This document shows, in pieces, positions 33,311-42,579 of a DNA stretch of 64,000 nt. How positions within the stretch are numbered: position 1 is the first letter of the stretch; the number at the start of each line of letters is the position of its first letter. Below the pieces are notes generated by a model. It saw only the letters and a program-made list of their open reading frames with translations. It was not told the DNA's origin and did no database searches. Source of the stretch: BTUB01 sp964392765 (lineage in GTDB: Bacteria > Babelota > Babeliae > Babelales > Vermiphilaceae); NCBI GenBank assembly GCA_964392765.1, contig CAYMRF010000001.1, forward strand, positions 1 through 64,000, written 5' to 3'. The position numbers were made by a program, and so were the translations under genes.

Positions 33311-34840
33311 CTAAATTTCCAATGGATCATATCTTTTGCCCGAACGGACTGCTTTTTCACAGCGCATTTGCAAATCTTTATTCACCTTGTCGGCATTAAT
33401 AGGATTGCTTCGATTATAATTATAAAGAATTTCTGGAATACACTTGCCATGAACTCCCGCTAATTCTGCTAAACTCATCATCATTGCAATATCGCCTGCC
33501 ATAGGGAACCACTCCCCATTAAACAATAACGATTCTTTATTTATTTTTTGATAAAGCCAGACATAAAAAGTGCGCAAATGAGTGGTACACCAATCATACT
33601 CTCTAATTGCATTATTTTTTATAATTTCATCTGGAATTTGGCGTGCCCAACCGGTAATTTGATGAGGGAATAGGCAAAACTGCCCATACGTCATCCACAC
33701 ATTTGAATCCTGGTAGATATGATTAAGATAAGCAAGCACGTTTTCATGAGCAAGCCAATCGTCCGCATCAATAACGACTGCTATTTCTGATGGATCGCAA
33801 CATTCCAATGCTTTACAAATATTTCCCAGCGCTTTGCCCGTTCGTTGCGAATTTTTAATAATCGTAGTGCGATGGCTCTGATAACATTGAGTTACGTATT
33901 GCCCAACCAGGGCTAATGTATTATCGCTGGACGCATCATCAATATAGATAATGCGATAATAGGTATAATTTTGCATAAAAATTGAATGCAGATTTCGCTT
34001 ATACCACTTCTGGTTGTTATACGATGGCACTATCAGCACAAACTGCTTTTGCTGACCACTTGTAAATACCGGTAGTGGGTAGCGATCAATAATCGCCTGC
34101 TCATCGGCCATTTCTTGCAACGCCAGGGATGAATTTTTCTTAACAATCTCAGCAGTATCAATAAAATGGATAAAATCTGGCGTGGGAAGTTTATGAAATA
34201 ATGCACCGCTGCCCACTGCATTTCTCCAAAATGCCCAGATATTTTTAGTAGAAAATTCTTTAGTAAATAATCCATATCTTTGATGAACAGATTTGCGCCA
34301 CATTGAGCCCGGACACGGCAAACAGGTAGGAAAAAAATAAGCGCTAAATTCTGGTAATCTCATTGAATCGCAACTTTTAACTTCCTTCTTAAACGGTTCA
34401 TAGTTCCACCAAAACTCGGCATACACCAAATCAATAGTAGAATCTCTTTCTAATACCGCCACCCGCTGCTCCAACATATTTTTTTGATGCAAATCTCCCG
34501 CGTGAGCAATTACCACAAAATCTGCACTAGAATTTTGAATCGCCGTATTTAATATATCCACTTCGTCAGAACTGCCCGGCAAGTAAAAGGTGCGCAACTG
34601 AGAATATTGTTTGCTGAGTGATCCCATAAGAACTTTATCAGATGTTTGAGGCGCTATAAGCAAAACTTCGCACGATTTAAAAATAGTTTGACGCGTTAAC
34701 TCTTTCATGGTTTGAGTGATCAGTGCTTCTCGCTCAAAGAGAGAAACAATGATTGATACGCGTGGCTTGGCCTGCAAACTAATAGACCACAAACAAAATA
34801 AAAAAATGACTACTTTTATTTTAAAAAAATTTTTTACCAT
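33311..34840 (-). CDS. exported two-domain family 2 glycosyltransferase
   Basis: A protein of 509 aa; AAGGAAATATA precedes the ATG. Two GT-A domains in tandem: the first (about 27-230) starts PRVSIIVSLFEREALITQTM, the second (about 255-500) starts FVLIVPSYNNQKWYKRNLHS and has IIYIDDASSDNT and the nucleotide-binding VVIDADDWL. The first lacks a clear DXD, having IAHAGDLH. The N-terminus MVKNFFKIKVVIFLFCLWSI looks like a signal peptide or anchor, odd for an enzyme using cytosolic nucleotide sugars. The likely target is a surface polysaccharide; there is no sugar gene cluster around it. Confidence 0.75.
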   Translation of the reverse strand: MVKNFFKIKVVIFLFCLWSISLQAKPRVSIIVSLFEREALITQTMKELTRQTIFKSCEVLLIAPQTSDKVLMGSLSKQYSQLRTFYLPGSSDEVDILNTAIQNSSADFVVIAHAGDLHQKNMLEQRVAVLERDSTIDLVYAEFWWNYEPFKKEVKSCDSMRLPEFSAYFFPTCLPCPGSMWRKSVHQRYGLFTKEFSTKNIWAFWRNAVGSGALFHKLPTPDFIHFIDTAEIVKKNSSLALQEMADEQAIIDRYPLPVFTSGQQKQFVLIVPSYNNQKWYKRNLHSIFMQNYTYYRIIYIDDASSDNTLALVGQYVTQCYQSHRTTIIKNSQRTGKALGNICKALECCDPSEIAVVIDADDWLAHENVLAYLNHIYQDSNVWMTYGQFCLFPHQITGWARQIPDEIIKNNAIREYDWCTTHLRTFYVWLYQKINKESLLFNGEWFPMAGDIAMMMSLAELAGVHGKCIPEILYNYNRSNPINADKVNKDLQMRCEKAVRSGKRYDPLEI

Positions 34841-35001
34841 TATATTTCCTTAGTTTCACTTCAACTCATTTCCAGAATTATGCAGCACTAGCCGAAAAAT
34901 CTTCAATCTTTTTCTTTTCTTTGACTTAATAATCTTTTTTCCGATAGATTTTGAGGAATTTGTGGTCTTTTAGGAGTCAATTCTCAAAAAAAGGGGAAAG
35001 T

Positions 35002-35862
35002 ATGAAGAACACACTTCACTATAATGCTATGGTTCGCTCTTTGCGTTCATTTTTTCAAGATAAAAAGGGGTTTATCGAGGTACCTGCGCAATCACGTCCT
35101 TCCATTTTTGCAACCCAAACAGCAGAAAGTATTGGGCAATTTGCAGTAAATAATATTCCATTTCCACTCCCACAATCAAATCTGCTTTGCCTCGATTATG
35201 AAATGCTCAAGAATCCGGAATGGAAAGGAGTCTATTCAATCTCCACCCGCTATCAAGATGATAGCACGCCAGAGCAAGAATCTACGTGCCCTATTTTTGA
35301 ATTCTGTGTACCAGGAAATTGCAACGACCTTAAAAGATTCCATGATGAACTGCTTTTATTTTTAGGGTTTGAGCAATCAATCCCCTTACTTTATGAAGAA
35401 GTATGCAAAAAATACGAAACTCAATCGTTGCAAGCGTATCATAAGGCCACGCTTGCGCAGGAAATTAGTGCTGTTATCACGCTGGAAGATTTCCCCTCTC
35501 GCACGTTTCCCTTTTGGAATACCAAATATGCGGGCAATGGAGTTTATCACAAAAGTGAAACCTTACTTCATGGCATCAGCGTTATAACCTCGCAAGAACA
35601 AGAGACCAATGGCGAAAAGCTCCGAGAAGGATTTTTCTCATTGAATCAAGGCAAATATGCTCAATCGCTTGTAGCCCGTTTTGGCAAAGAGCGCGTTAAT
35701 AGAGATCTTGAAGAATATTTATCACTACCTATGCTCGATAGGTTTGCAAGCACCATAGATTTGTCTAAGCTGGCTAATGCACTAGAAATGGCGGGAATAT
35801 TTAAAAAGACAGTAGAAGTTTACTCAAAAGAGAGAGTAATACTACCGCACTTAAATATATAA
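35002..35862 (+). CDS. class II aminoacyl-tRNA-synthetase-like protein (AsnRS/AspRS-related)
   Basis: A protein of 286 aa from ATG 35002 (GGGGAAAG upstream). It follows the core of class II synthetases without an anticodon domain: a motif-1-like helix and strand (VRSLRSFFQDKKGFIEVPAQ), motif 2 strand-loop-strand (GVYSISTRYQDDSTPEQEST, with Arg), and PIFEFCVPG. Motif 3 is degenerate: instead of GxGxGxER there is MLDRFASTIDLSKLANAL. Such catalytic-core paralogues make amino acids, modify proteins or are of unknown role (asparagine synthetase A and its relatives). Not a tRNA synthetase by itself; the activity is unknown. Confidence 0.65.
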   Translation: MKNTLHYNAMVRSLRSFFQDKKGFIEVPAQSRPSIFATQTAESIGQFAVNNIPFPLPQSNLLCLDYEMLKNPEWKGVYSISTRYQDDSTPEQESTCPIFEFCVPGNCNDLKRFHDELLLFLGFEQSIPLLYEEVCKKYETQSLQAYHKATLAQEISAVITLEDFPSRTFPFWNTKYAGNGVYHKSETLLHGISVITSQEQETNGEKLREGFFSLNQGKYAQSLVARFGKERVNRDLEEYLSLPMLDRFASTIDLSKLANALEMAGIFKKTVEVYSKERVILPHLNI

Positions 35863-35871
35863 AGAGTACTC

Positions 35872-36177
35872 ATGTTAAAGAAAGCCTTAGCCGAGGCAGT
35901 GTTGATAACTGCTCTTAATAACGTTGCCATGAATCTGGAAGTGGAACAGGTAAAGTCTTCTATAAAATTCTTTGTAAATACCCAAGATATTATCCAACTC
36001 AGCAACCAGTTGGCAGCTCTTCTGGAAGATGCCACCAAATACGTTGATCCCGCAGTTTTTGAAATTGCCCAGGATATAAAAAAGCAGTTTAATGGTAATA
36101 AAAATTCTCCGCACTATAAAAATGCGGGAAGAATATGCGCTCTACTTAGAAGTAAAGCGTATGAAAGAATTGAATAG
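35872..36177 (+). CDS. small helical protein, unknown
   Basis: A protein of 101 aa, AAAGAG upstream, 9 nt after the previous stop. No signal peptide; mostly helical (ALAEAVLITALNNVAMNLEV, SNQLAALLEDATKYVD). It is part of a tight run 35002-37869 ending with photolyase. No family is recognised. Confidence 0.55.
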   Translation: MLKKALAEAVLITALNNVAMNLEVEQVKSSIKFFVNTQDIIQLSNQLAALLEDATKYVDPAVFEIAQDIKKQFNGNKNSPHYKNAGRICALLRSKAYERIE

Positions 36178-36187
36178 GAAAGAACTT

Positions 36188-36502
36188 ATGAAATTAATCG
36201 TGTTAACGATACTATTAATACCAATTTGCGTGGCCGCAGGAGAACCTCCATCAGGCCCGATATCTCCATTGTCCGCTTCAAAACTTAAAGTGCTTCAAAA
36301 ATATAAAGAAACAAAGGAAGAAGAAGAATTCTTCGAAGACGATTGGATTGATCCTGCTGAAAATACCGATTCACTATCTCCTCGCAAAATAGGGCTTCTT
36401 AAAAGGCAGCCTTCAACTACTTCTGCAATTCCCGATGGATTCGAATTAGACAATGAAGAAGCGCCTATTAAAGAAACCAATAAATTGGAATCCAAAAAGT
36501 GA
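36188..36502 (+). CDS. small secreted acidic protein, unknown
   Basis: A protein of 104 aa from ATG 36188 (AGGAAAG at about 36176). A signal peptide (MKLIVLTILLIPICVAAG) is followed by a low-complexity acidic region (KEEEEFFEDDWIDPAEN). The end overlaps the photolyase start by 4 nt (GTGA). No known domain. Confidence 0.55.
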   Translation: MKLIVLTILLIPICVAAGEPPSGPISPLSASKLKVLQKYKETKEEEEFFEDDWIDPAENTDSLSPRKIGLLKRQPSTTSAIPDGFELDNEEAPIKETNKLESKK

Positions 36503-37869
36503 TACAAAAATCATTATTTATTTTCAGGCGTGATCTCAGAGTTGTTGATAATCTGGGCCTTTTAAAAGCTTTGCAACAAAGCAAAGAGGTAATTACTTGT
36601 TTTATTTTTGATCGAGCGCAAGTGGAAGAGAAAAACCCTTATCGCAGCGCGAATGCAATTCAATTCATGATTGAATCACTTGAAGATTTGCATAATCAGA
36701 TAAAAAAACGTGGCGGTAAACTCTATTTCTTTTATGGCTCTCCGGCAGAAGTAGTACATAAACTCATCAAAGAAGAGACTATCGATGCTGTTTTTGTAAA
36801 TCGAGACTACACGCCCTTTAGCATCAAGCGCGATGAGGCAATCCAAAAAGTATGCATTCAAAATGATTGCGCATTTATTTCTTGCAATGATCTTTTATTG
36901 CATGAGCCAGAAGAAATTTTAACCGGCAACGGTACACCCTATTCAATCTTTACTGCTTTCTATAAACGAGCATTGCACTTACCCGTTGCAACACCACAAT
37001 CAAAAATTAATGGTACATTTTATAGCAAGCCGATTAAATCGAGCTCTGGTGCTGAAATTTTTAAAAAAATTCTTCCTGCATCCAATCCAAAAATCTGGAT
37101 CCACGGGGGTAGACAAGAAGCGCTTAAAATTCTGAAAAAAATTGATGCGCTGGAAGATTATTCAAAGACCCGCGATTATCCGGATCTACCCACTTCTTAT
37201 CTTTCTGCACATTTAAAATTTGGTACCATCTCCATCCGAGAAGCATATTGGACTATCGCGCAAAAGCTTGGCAAAAATCATCCACTCCTCAAACAGCTTT
37301 ATTGGCGCGATTTTTTTACCCATGTGGGCTACCATTCTTCATTTGTATTTGGCCAAGCATTTCACGAGAAATATAATAAGTTGCCCTGGAAGAATGATAA
37401 AAAAGAGTTTGAAAAGTGGTGCGAAGGCAAAACCGGTTTTCCTATCGTTGATGCAGGCATGCGACAATTAAATGCAACCGGTTGGATGCACAATCGAGTG
37501 CGTATGATTGTGGCATCATTCTTAGTAAAAGATTTGCATATCGATTGGCGGTGGGGCGAGCAATATTTTGCACAACAGTTAGTTGATTATGATCCTGCCG
37601 TAAACAATGGTAACTGGCAATGGTCCGCTTCCACCGGATGCGATGCGCAGCCCTATTTTAGAATTTTTAATCCCTGGCTGCAGCAAGTGAAGTTTGATAA
37701 GGAGTGCCATTATATAAAACAATGGGTGCCTGAATTAAAAAACGTGGATCCTAAAATTATCCATAATTGCTATAAAGAAAAATCGCAAGCAATCAAAAAT
37801 TATCCGCGACCTATAGTTGATCATGCAAAAGAAAGCGCAAAAGCAAAATTAATATATAAAAATGTATAA
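36499..37869 (+). CDS. phrB: deoxyribodipyrimidine photolyase
   Basis: A protein of 456 aa starting at GTG 36499, whose GTGA overlaps the stop before it. The N-terminal antenna domain (FIFRRDLRVVDNLGLLKAL) is followed by the FAD-binding helical domain: LLKQLYWRDFFTHVG, KTGFPIVDAGMRQLNATGWMHNR, HIDWRWGEQYFAQQLVDYDP and NNGNWQWSASTGCDAQPYFRIFNP. All residues that hold the U-shaped FAD seem present, so it is likely an active CPD photolyase. Light repair in an intracellular bacterium suggests hosts near the water surface or free transit stages. Confidence 0.95.
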   Translation: MIQKSLFIFRRDLRVVDNLGLLKALQQSKEVITCFIFDRAQVEEKNPYRSANAIQFMIESLEDLHNQIKKRGGKLYFFYGSPAEVVHKLIKEETIDAVFVNRDYTPFSIKRDEAIQKVCIQNDCAFISCNDLLLHEPEEILTGNGTPYSIFTAFYKRALHLPVATPQSKINGTFYSKPIKSSSGAEIFKKILPASNPKIWIHGGRQEALKILKKIDALEDYSKTRDYPDLPTSYLSAHLKFGTISIREAYWTIAQKLGKNHPLLKQLYWRDFFTHVGYHSSFVFGQAFHEKYNKLPWKNDKKEFEKWCEGKTGFPIVDAGMRQLNATGWMHNRVRMIVASFLVKDLHIDWRWGEQYFAQQLVDYDPAVNNGNWQWSASTGCDAQPYFRIFNPWLQQVKFDKECHYIKQWVPELKNVDPKIIHNCYKEKSQAIKNYPRPIVDHAKESAKAKLIYKNV

Positions 37870-37945
37870 AACACATTCAAGATCAAAAAGAGTTAGTATT
37901 ACTTTGATTACGATTAATTATTGGGCAATAAATGTTTTGAGATAA

Positions 37946-37981
37946 GAAAAATCCCTCGACAAACATCGAGGGATTTTATTT
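37946..37981. terminator. bidirectional rho-independent terminator
   Basis: AATCCCTCGA (37950-37959) pairs with TCGAGGGATT (37966-37975) around a 6-nt loop, A-rich on the left and T-rich on the right. It separates phrB from the converging gene at 38019-38933. Confidence 0.9.
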
Positions 37982-38018
37982 TATTAAAGAAAATTAGAAT
38001 AGTGCATTAAAGATATTT

Positions 38019-38933
38019 CTATTTAAAAAAGCCAGTTTTTTCGATCGCTTTTATAAACGTACTATATAACCATCCACACGCCTGTAACTCTTTATAAGCT
38101 GCCTTAGTTGCTTGTGATTCCTCTTGGCCAGAAAAGCGATCGTTTTCATATAAAAACATCCATTTTTGAGCTTGCCATTCACAACCTATCTTTTTGCGAA
38201 ATTCAACGGTTTCAGGGTTATGCTGTTCCGCCTCTTCTATACCTATAAGATTTTCTTTTATTTTTTTGGAAATATAAAATTTTTGATACTTTTTTTTGCA
38301 CTGAGTATACGCCTTTCCCGCACGAATCATTCGGGAGCGTAGTTGTTCTGTAAATTCTATTGGACGATTGTATTGCAAGGAGCTCAAGAACTGTGAAGTT
38401 GCCCGATCCTGACTCTGCATTAGGCAATTACATATTTTATTTTGCGCTTCAAGCGATGCGTCATCTTCTATTTGTTTCAAGCGATGAATATTGAGCCCAT
38501 TATTATCATATGGCTTTGCACAATCCAAATAGTTCATAAATTCTTCACGCGTTCCTGTTGAATGCATAAATTTAGAATGAAAATCCCCACATTTTTCTTT
38601 TTTGTGCTCTTCAATCATTAAGTCCAAAAGGCGCGCTTTATCTTGATATGGCTTTACGCATGATCGATGCTTTGATCTCATCTCTTTCCACTTTCTCTCA
38701 TCTCCCTTTAAGTAATGAGAAAGTGCCTCTTCATATAACCCATCGCAATCCTGTGTTTTTTTCTGTTTAATTTTTTTAGCCCAAAAGTTTATTTCATCAT
38801 TTTTTAAATTTTCGGCGGAGATTTCTTCACAATCTCTCTGCGCAAACTCATCTTCCATTGCAGGAGCACTGCAGGACGCAGATACCGCAAAAGCAATAAA
38901 AATGACGCCAAGCAAATTTAACACCCTTTTCAT
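38019..38933 (-). CDS. secreted Cys-rich helical protein, unknown
   Basis: A protein of 304 aa with AAGGAGGTTTTT before the ATG. A signal peptide (LLGVIFIAFAVSASCSAPAM) is followed by a helical charged protein with about nine Cys in the mature part, spaced irregularly (e.g. DCDGLYEE, SCVKPY, DCAKPYD, ICNCLMQ, QACGWLY). Two similar CxKPY sites hint at an internal repeat. Disulfides are likely, fitting export. No family is recognised. Confidence 0.65.
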   Translation of the reverse strand: MKRVLNLLGVIFIAFAVSASCSAPAMEDEFAQRDCEEISAENLKNDEINFWAKKIKQKKTQDCDGLYEEALSHYLKGDERKWKEMRSKHRSCVKPYQDKARLLDLMIEEHKKEKCGDFHSKFMHSTGTREEFMNYLDCAKPYDNNGLNIHRLKQIEDDASLEAQNKICNCLMQSQDRATSQFLSSLQYNRPIEFTEQLRSRMIRAGKAYTQCKKKYQKFYISKKIKENLIGIEEAEQHNPETVEFRKKIGCEWQAQKWMFLYENDRFSGQEESQATKAAYKELQACGWLYSTFIKAIEKTGFFK

Positions 38934-39121
38934 AAAAACCTCCTTAAAAGACGTACGGCAACCAGTAAAATATTACTAATATTCAATATGCCAGCATGGT
39001 CAAAAAAAGCAAGAAAAATGGCCAAAACAGGGTTTCTTCTGCGCTATTCGTTACAAATAGAAACATCAAAGCCTATCGTGACGAATAGGTCCGGCGATGG
39101 AATGTTTTCTTACAGAAAATT

Positions 39122-40210
39122 CTACTTTAAAGATTCAGCATTCTGCCTTGCTACAGCAAGTAAATGTCGGCCAGCCGCAGCGTATTCAGGAATATGAGGC
39201 AAATTAAGTTTTTTATACAATGCATGGCTAAAATTTTGATAATCAGCCGCATCCTGCGCATCATCACACATATAGCCAATATGGCAAGATTTTTTAAGCT
39301 CTAAAAGATAGACCTCTTTATGCCCACTTTCAACTAACTTTTTAACCAACTCCCTGGTGCACGCTGCAGGAACATGTTTATCCATTAATGAAGTGATAAA
39401 TGCAACCGGAATATGTTTTGGAAAATCCTCAACCACTTTAATGGGCGCAATGCCATCTCTTTCATGCGCAATTACTTTTGAAGCAACTGTGTGAAGTGCA
39501 TCTACGCAAACATCATGCTTTAAAAGCCATGGATGGCGCTCGCGCATTGTATGTTCCACACTATCAAAACATCCTTCCAGCTGAATCAGTTTAGTATTTT
39601 TTAGCTGAGAAGGATTTTCTTTATTCAAACGTGCGGCAGCAATAAAAGTAGTTGTCGCGCCGCGCGAAACTCCCATTAAAATAGTATCTGCATCCAGATG
39701 CTCAGCCAGCAAAGAATTAAATCGGGCACGATGACTCGCTAAATCACCCTCTTGGGCAATATTGATCTGAGAGACCGCCAATGAATGAGATGCTATGGTA
39801 TGAGTTAATTTCTTAGAATCTTGCCGGCTTACCACAGTGATTCCCGAAAGCCGATTTCCAAAACCTGTAGCAATTTCATGACTGCGTTGCCATATATTAT
39901 AAAGAAATGCTTTGGGTTGCAGCATGAGCGAATTCCAGTCTCTTTGAGTTGGCGCAGGCACCACTTCATCAATCTCCGGTTTCACCCAAATTTGGTTAAT
40001 AATATCAATAGACTTACTGCAAACCACATGCTCACCAGTAGTTGGCGATATAAATCCACGTTGACCGGTATATTTTGCGCCTTGTGTTTGAGAATTATTC
40101 ATTCCTTGGTAATAAACAGTAAACACTTTTTTAAATCCAGGATGAATCCATTCTTCCCCAGGCAATAAAGATGAGAATGCTACAAGTGCGAAAAATATTT
40201 TGCGTTTCAT
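39122..40210 (-). CDS. secreted alpha/beta-hydrolase-like protein
   Basis: A protein of 362 aa from ATG 40210, with GGAGCT just upstream. A signal peptide (KIFFALVAFSSLLPGEE) is followed by an alpha/beta-hydrolase core: nucleophile elbow GVSRGATTTF (Ser), acid AFITSLMDKHVP (Asp), and His in KKSCHIGYM. The order Ser-Asp-His is that of the fold. It may be an exported esterase or lipase; the substrate is unknown. Confidence 0.7.
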   Translation of the reverse strand: MKRKIFFALVAFSSLLPGEEWIHPGFKKVFTVYYQGMNNSQTQGAKYTGQRGFISPTTGEHVVCSKSIDIINQIWVKPEIDEVVPAPTQRDWNSLMLQPKAFLYNIWQRSHEIATGFGNRLSGITVVSRQDSKKLTHTIASHSLAVSQINIAQEGDLASHRARFNSLLAEHLDADTILMGVSRGATTTFIAAARLNKENPSQLKNTKLIQLEGCFDSVEHTMRERHPWLLKHDVCVDALHTVASKVIAHERDGIAPIKVVEDFPKHIPVAFITSLMDKHVPAACTRELVKKLVESGHKEVYLLELKKSCHIGYMCDDAQDAADYQNFSHALYKKLNLPHIPEYAAAGRHLLAVARQNAESLK

Positions 40211-40414
40211 AGAGCTCCGGAGCAACCAATTTTAATCAATTTAAACAAGATCTATCATACAATAAATCAAAAACTTTTCAATTTACCATTAAACTCGCAG
40301 AGCAAAATTGCTCAAAAACTATTCAAGCCGTTGCACATGCAAGCAACAAACTTTGCGCTTTTATAAATTCATATTAGGCTAAGCTTGTTGCATTTTTACT
40401 AAAGGAGAGTTTTC

Positions 40415-40990
40415 ATGATTTTAAGCAAAAATAGAGTATTATTTGGATTCTTAACGGCTTTAGCTCTTGGCTTTGCCTGCGGCTATCTTTTTTCTTCAAG
40501 ATTCTGTTCAATTTCAATCGGCAGACGTGTTGAAAAAATAAGCAGCCTTAATCAAACGCTGCGCAATCTTTTTACTTTACGTACTTTTTATAACGCTGAA
40601 CTTGTTGCCGCAAAAAACTGGAATAACTCAGATGCACAAATTGCGCAAAATCGTTTAACAAACGTTAACGAGCAGATCAGCAATATTATAGCACAGTATT
40701 ATGATAGAAGAGCCGCAACTCAACTGCTTCAAGGATTTGAGGGTGAAATTGATTCGCAACAATTTGCAACATTACTTGCACAACTTAATCCCACATGGGC
40801 CACTTCCACTCAAAGCATTCAAGAAAATTTAAACTCCGAAAAAGAGTTGAACGCAAAACTTCAAAATGCATTTGCCAATAAAAACAGACAACAAGTTTTC
40901 GATTTATTTGAAAAAGATTTAACTCGCGCGATGGAATTTGCTGATGAGCTAGATCGAGGAATTACACAGCAATTTCCGCACAAATTTTAA
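40415..40990 (+). CDS. membrane-anchored or secreted helical protein, unknown
   Basis: A protein of 191 aa. AGGAGAG stands 8 nt before the ATG. An N-terminal hydrophobic segment (VLFGFLTALALGFACGYLFS) contains a Cys, LGFAC, that could be a weak lipobox or just a signal anchor. The rest is helical and coiled-coil-like (EKISSLNQTLRNLFTLR). No known family. Confidence 0.6.
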   Translation: MILSKNRVLFGFLTALALGFACGYLFSSRFCSISIGRRVEKISSLNQTLRNLFTLRTFYNAELVAAKNWNNSDAQIAQNRLTNVNEQISNIIAQYYDRRAATQLLQGFEGEIDSQQFATLLAQLNPTWATSTQSIQENLNSEKELNAKLQNAFANKNRQQVFDLFEKDLTRAMEFADELDRGITQQFPHKF

Positions 40991-41066
40991 GGTTACTATT
41001 TGACAACCTGTGCAGAAAACCTTAATTTACTAAGGAATTCCAATCTTTTTCCAAGGGCAACACCAT

Positions 41067-41789
41067 ATGAATTTTACTCGTACTATTTTTTTATTTGTTT
41101 TAATGAGTTCAAGCGTAACTTTTTTTGGTTCTGAAACACCACCAACACCGACGCAAGCTCTATTAAAAAGAAGTGGCTCATTAATAATTCCAAAAGTTTC
41201 TTTTTCTGACAGCCCTGACTCAAATAGCTTTGATAGCCGCAACAGCGCCTTAAGCCTTATAGGTTCTCCAATAAAGCTAAAGTCAGGTTCATCAGAAGCA
41301 AGTCCGCGATCAGTACTCTCTTCCAGAAAAAACGATGAAATGGCATTAAGCAGCGCTGCTGGCTCTCGCGCAAAACAAACTCACTCTGGAGAAACATCCC
41401 CATCCGGTTCTCCTTCTCGAAGAAATTTGTTGCTTGTAGAAATCAAGGCCGGCCTCACTATGTTGGAAGAAATGGAAATAGATCAGCATCCTATCTTTAT
41501 TAATAATCTTCAAAAAAAGCTTACTGAGTATGCGACAGCCGCTCAAGAAGAAGCCTCTTATAAAATTTTTCTTACCGAATGCAAAAGAAAAGCTGAAGAA
41601 AAATATGCTAAAGAAGAAGCTGAAAAAAGAGCTCGCAAAGAATACGAAAGAGCCACACTGTGGTATGATTTCCCGTCGGGCTCTGGCAACAAAGTGTGCA
41701 CCATGGCAGAATTAAGAAAAGAAGAGAAAGAATATTTTAAAAAAATTAAAGAGCAATCTGCAGCAATCCTGCATTCTGATTGCCCGTAA
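41067..41789 (+). CDS. secreted Ser-rich and coiled-coil protein, unknown
   Basis: A protein of 240 aa. A signal peptide (IFLFVLMSSSVTFFGSE) is followed by a Ser/Pro-rich disordered half (about 40-125) and a Glu/Lys-rich helix (FLTECKRKAEEKYAKEEAEK). Ending ILHSDCP, its last 44 nt overlap the converging mutY-like gene. No known domain; the layout is seen in secreted effector-like proteins. Confidence 0.6.
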   Translation: MNFTRTIFLFVLMSSSVTFFGSETPPTPTQALLKRSGSLIIPKVSFSDSPDSNSFDSRNSALSLIGSPIKLKSGSSEASPRSVLSSRKNDEMALSSAAGSRAKQTHSGETSPSGSPSRRNLLLVEIKAGLTMLEEMEIDQHPIFINNLQKKLTEYATAAQEEASYKIFLTECKRKAEEKYAKEEAEKRARKEYERATLWYDFPSGSGNKVCTMAELRKEEKEYFKKIKEQSAAILHSDCP

Positions 41790-42579
41790 TTGATATCAAT
41801 TTATCTTTGATCATCAGATCAACAATTTTAGAAACTCTCTCTGGCTCTTTTTGAAGCTGATCAATAAGAGAATCATAAGAAATTGGGGTATCATGTTGAG
41901 TTAAAATTCTCAAGATCATGCCCCTAATTTGCCTATCAGACCCTTCAAATTTACTTTGCTTTGTATGATGCTTACTTTTTCTACTTGGGTTCACTATCGT
42001 CTTTTTTAGCATCACGCCATAATCCATTAATGCATAATACCAATCACGCGCATGCTCTTGATCTAAAGCAGCCTGCACTAATGACATTATTTCATTATCA
42101 TGCACATCATCACGACCATGAAAAAAGAAATGGATAAACACTGCGCGAATATTGGTCTCAATAAAAATAGTAGGATTATTGAATGCAAATGCGCAGATTG
42201 ATGCTGCCGTTGCTTTACCAATTCCTGGAAGTGTAACCAAAATGTCTGGATCATTTGGCAATTGCCCAGCATGCTCTTGCACAATAGTTTGAGCAGCACG
42301 CTGCAAATACATGCCACGCCGATTATATCCCATGCCTTGCCATTGCAAAAGAACGTCTTTTAATGATGCATTTGCTAATGCTTCAAAAGAAGGAAATGCC
42401 GCTAAGAATTGAGGATATTTTATTGCAACGCGAGCTGTTTGCGTTTGCTGCAACATTACTTCGGAAATAAAAATTTTATAGGGATCATCTGCATGGCGCC
42501 ACTCAAAGAGGCGACCATGTGCCGCATAATATTTCCAGATTATTGTATTGAAATCAGAGATCGAGATTTTTTCTTGCAT
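41746..42579 (-). CDS. MutY-like DNA glycosylase lacking the iron-sulfur cluster
   Basis: A protein of 277 aa, shorter than MutY (about 350). It has the HhH-GPD fold: EVMLQQTQTARV with the catalytic Glu of adenine glycosylases, WQGMGYNRRGMYLQRAA, and the hairpin LPGIGKATAASICAFAF. The usual VDGNVxRV is here IETNIRAVFIHFFF, so the catalytic Asp is replaced by Glu. The C-terminal Cys cluster (C-x6-C-x2-C-x5-C) is absent, replaced by NPSRKSKHHTKQSKFEG. No NUDIX-like end. A-G repair is plausible but altered. It starts 40 nt inside the preceding gene on the same strand. Confidence 0.8.
   Translation of the reverse strand: MQEKISISDFNTIIWKYYAAHGRLFEWRHADDPYKIFISEVMLQQTQTARVAIKYPQFLAAFPSFEALANASLKDVLLQWQGMGYNRRGMYLQRAAQTIVQEHAGQLPNDPDILVTLPGIGKATAASICAFAFNNPTIFIETNIRAVFIHFFFHGRDDVHDNEIMSLVQAALDQEHARDWYYALMDYGVMLKKTIVNPSRKSKHHTKQSKFEGSDRQIRGMILRILTQHDTPISYDSLIDQLQKEPERVSKIVDLMIKDKLISITGNQNAGLLQIAL

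Noticed and set aside
35872..36502. The two small genes before phrB as a toxin-antitoxin pair
   Set aside because: One has a signal peptide and acidic low complexity; neither resembles a toxin or antitoxin.
39044..39088. Hairpin CTATTCGTTAC/GTGACGAATAG as a terminator
   Set aside because: One mismatch, a 23-nt loop and no U-tract on either strand.
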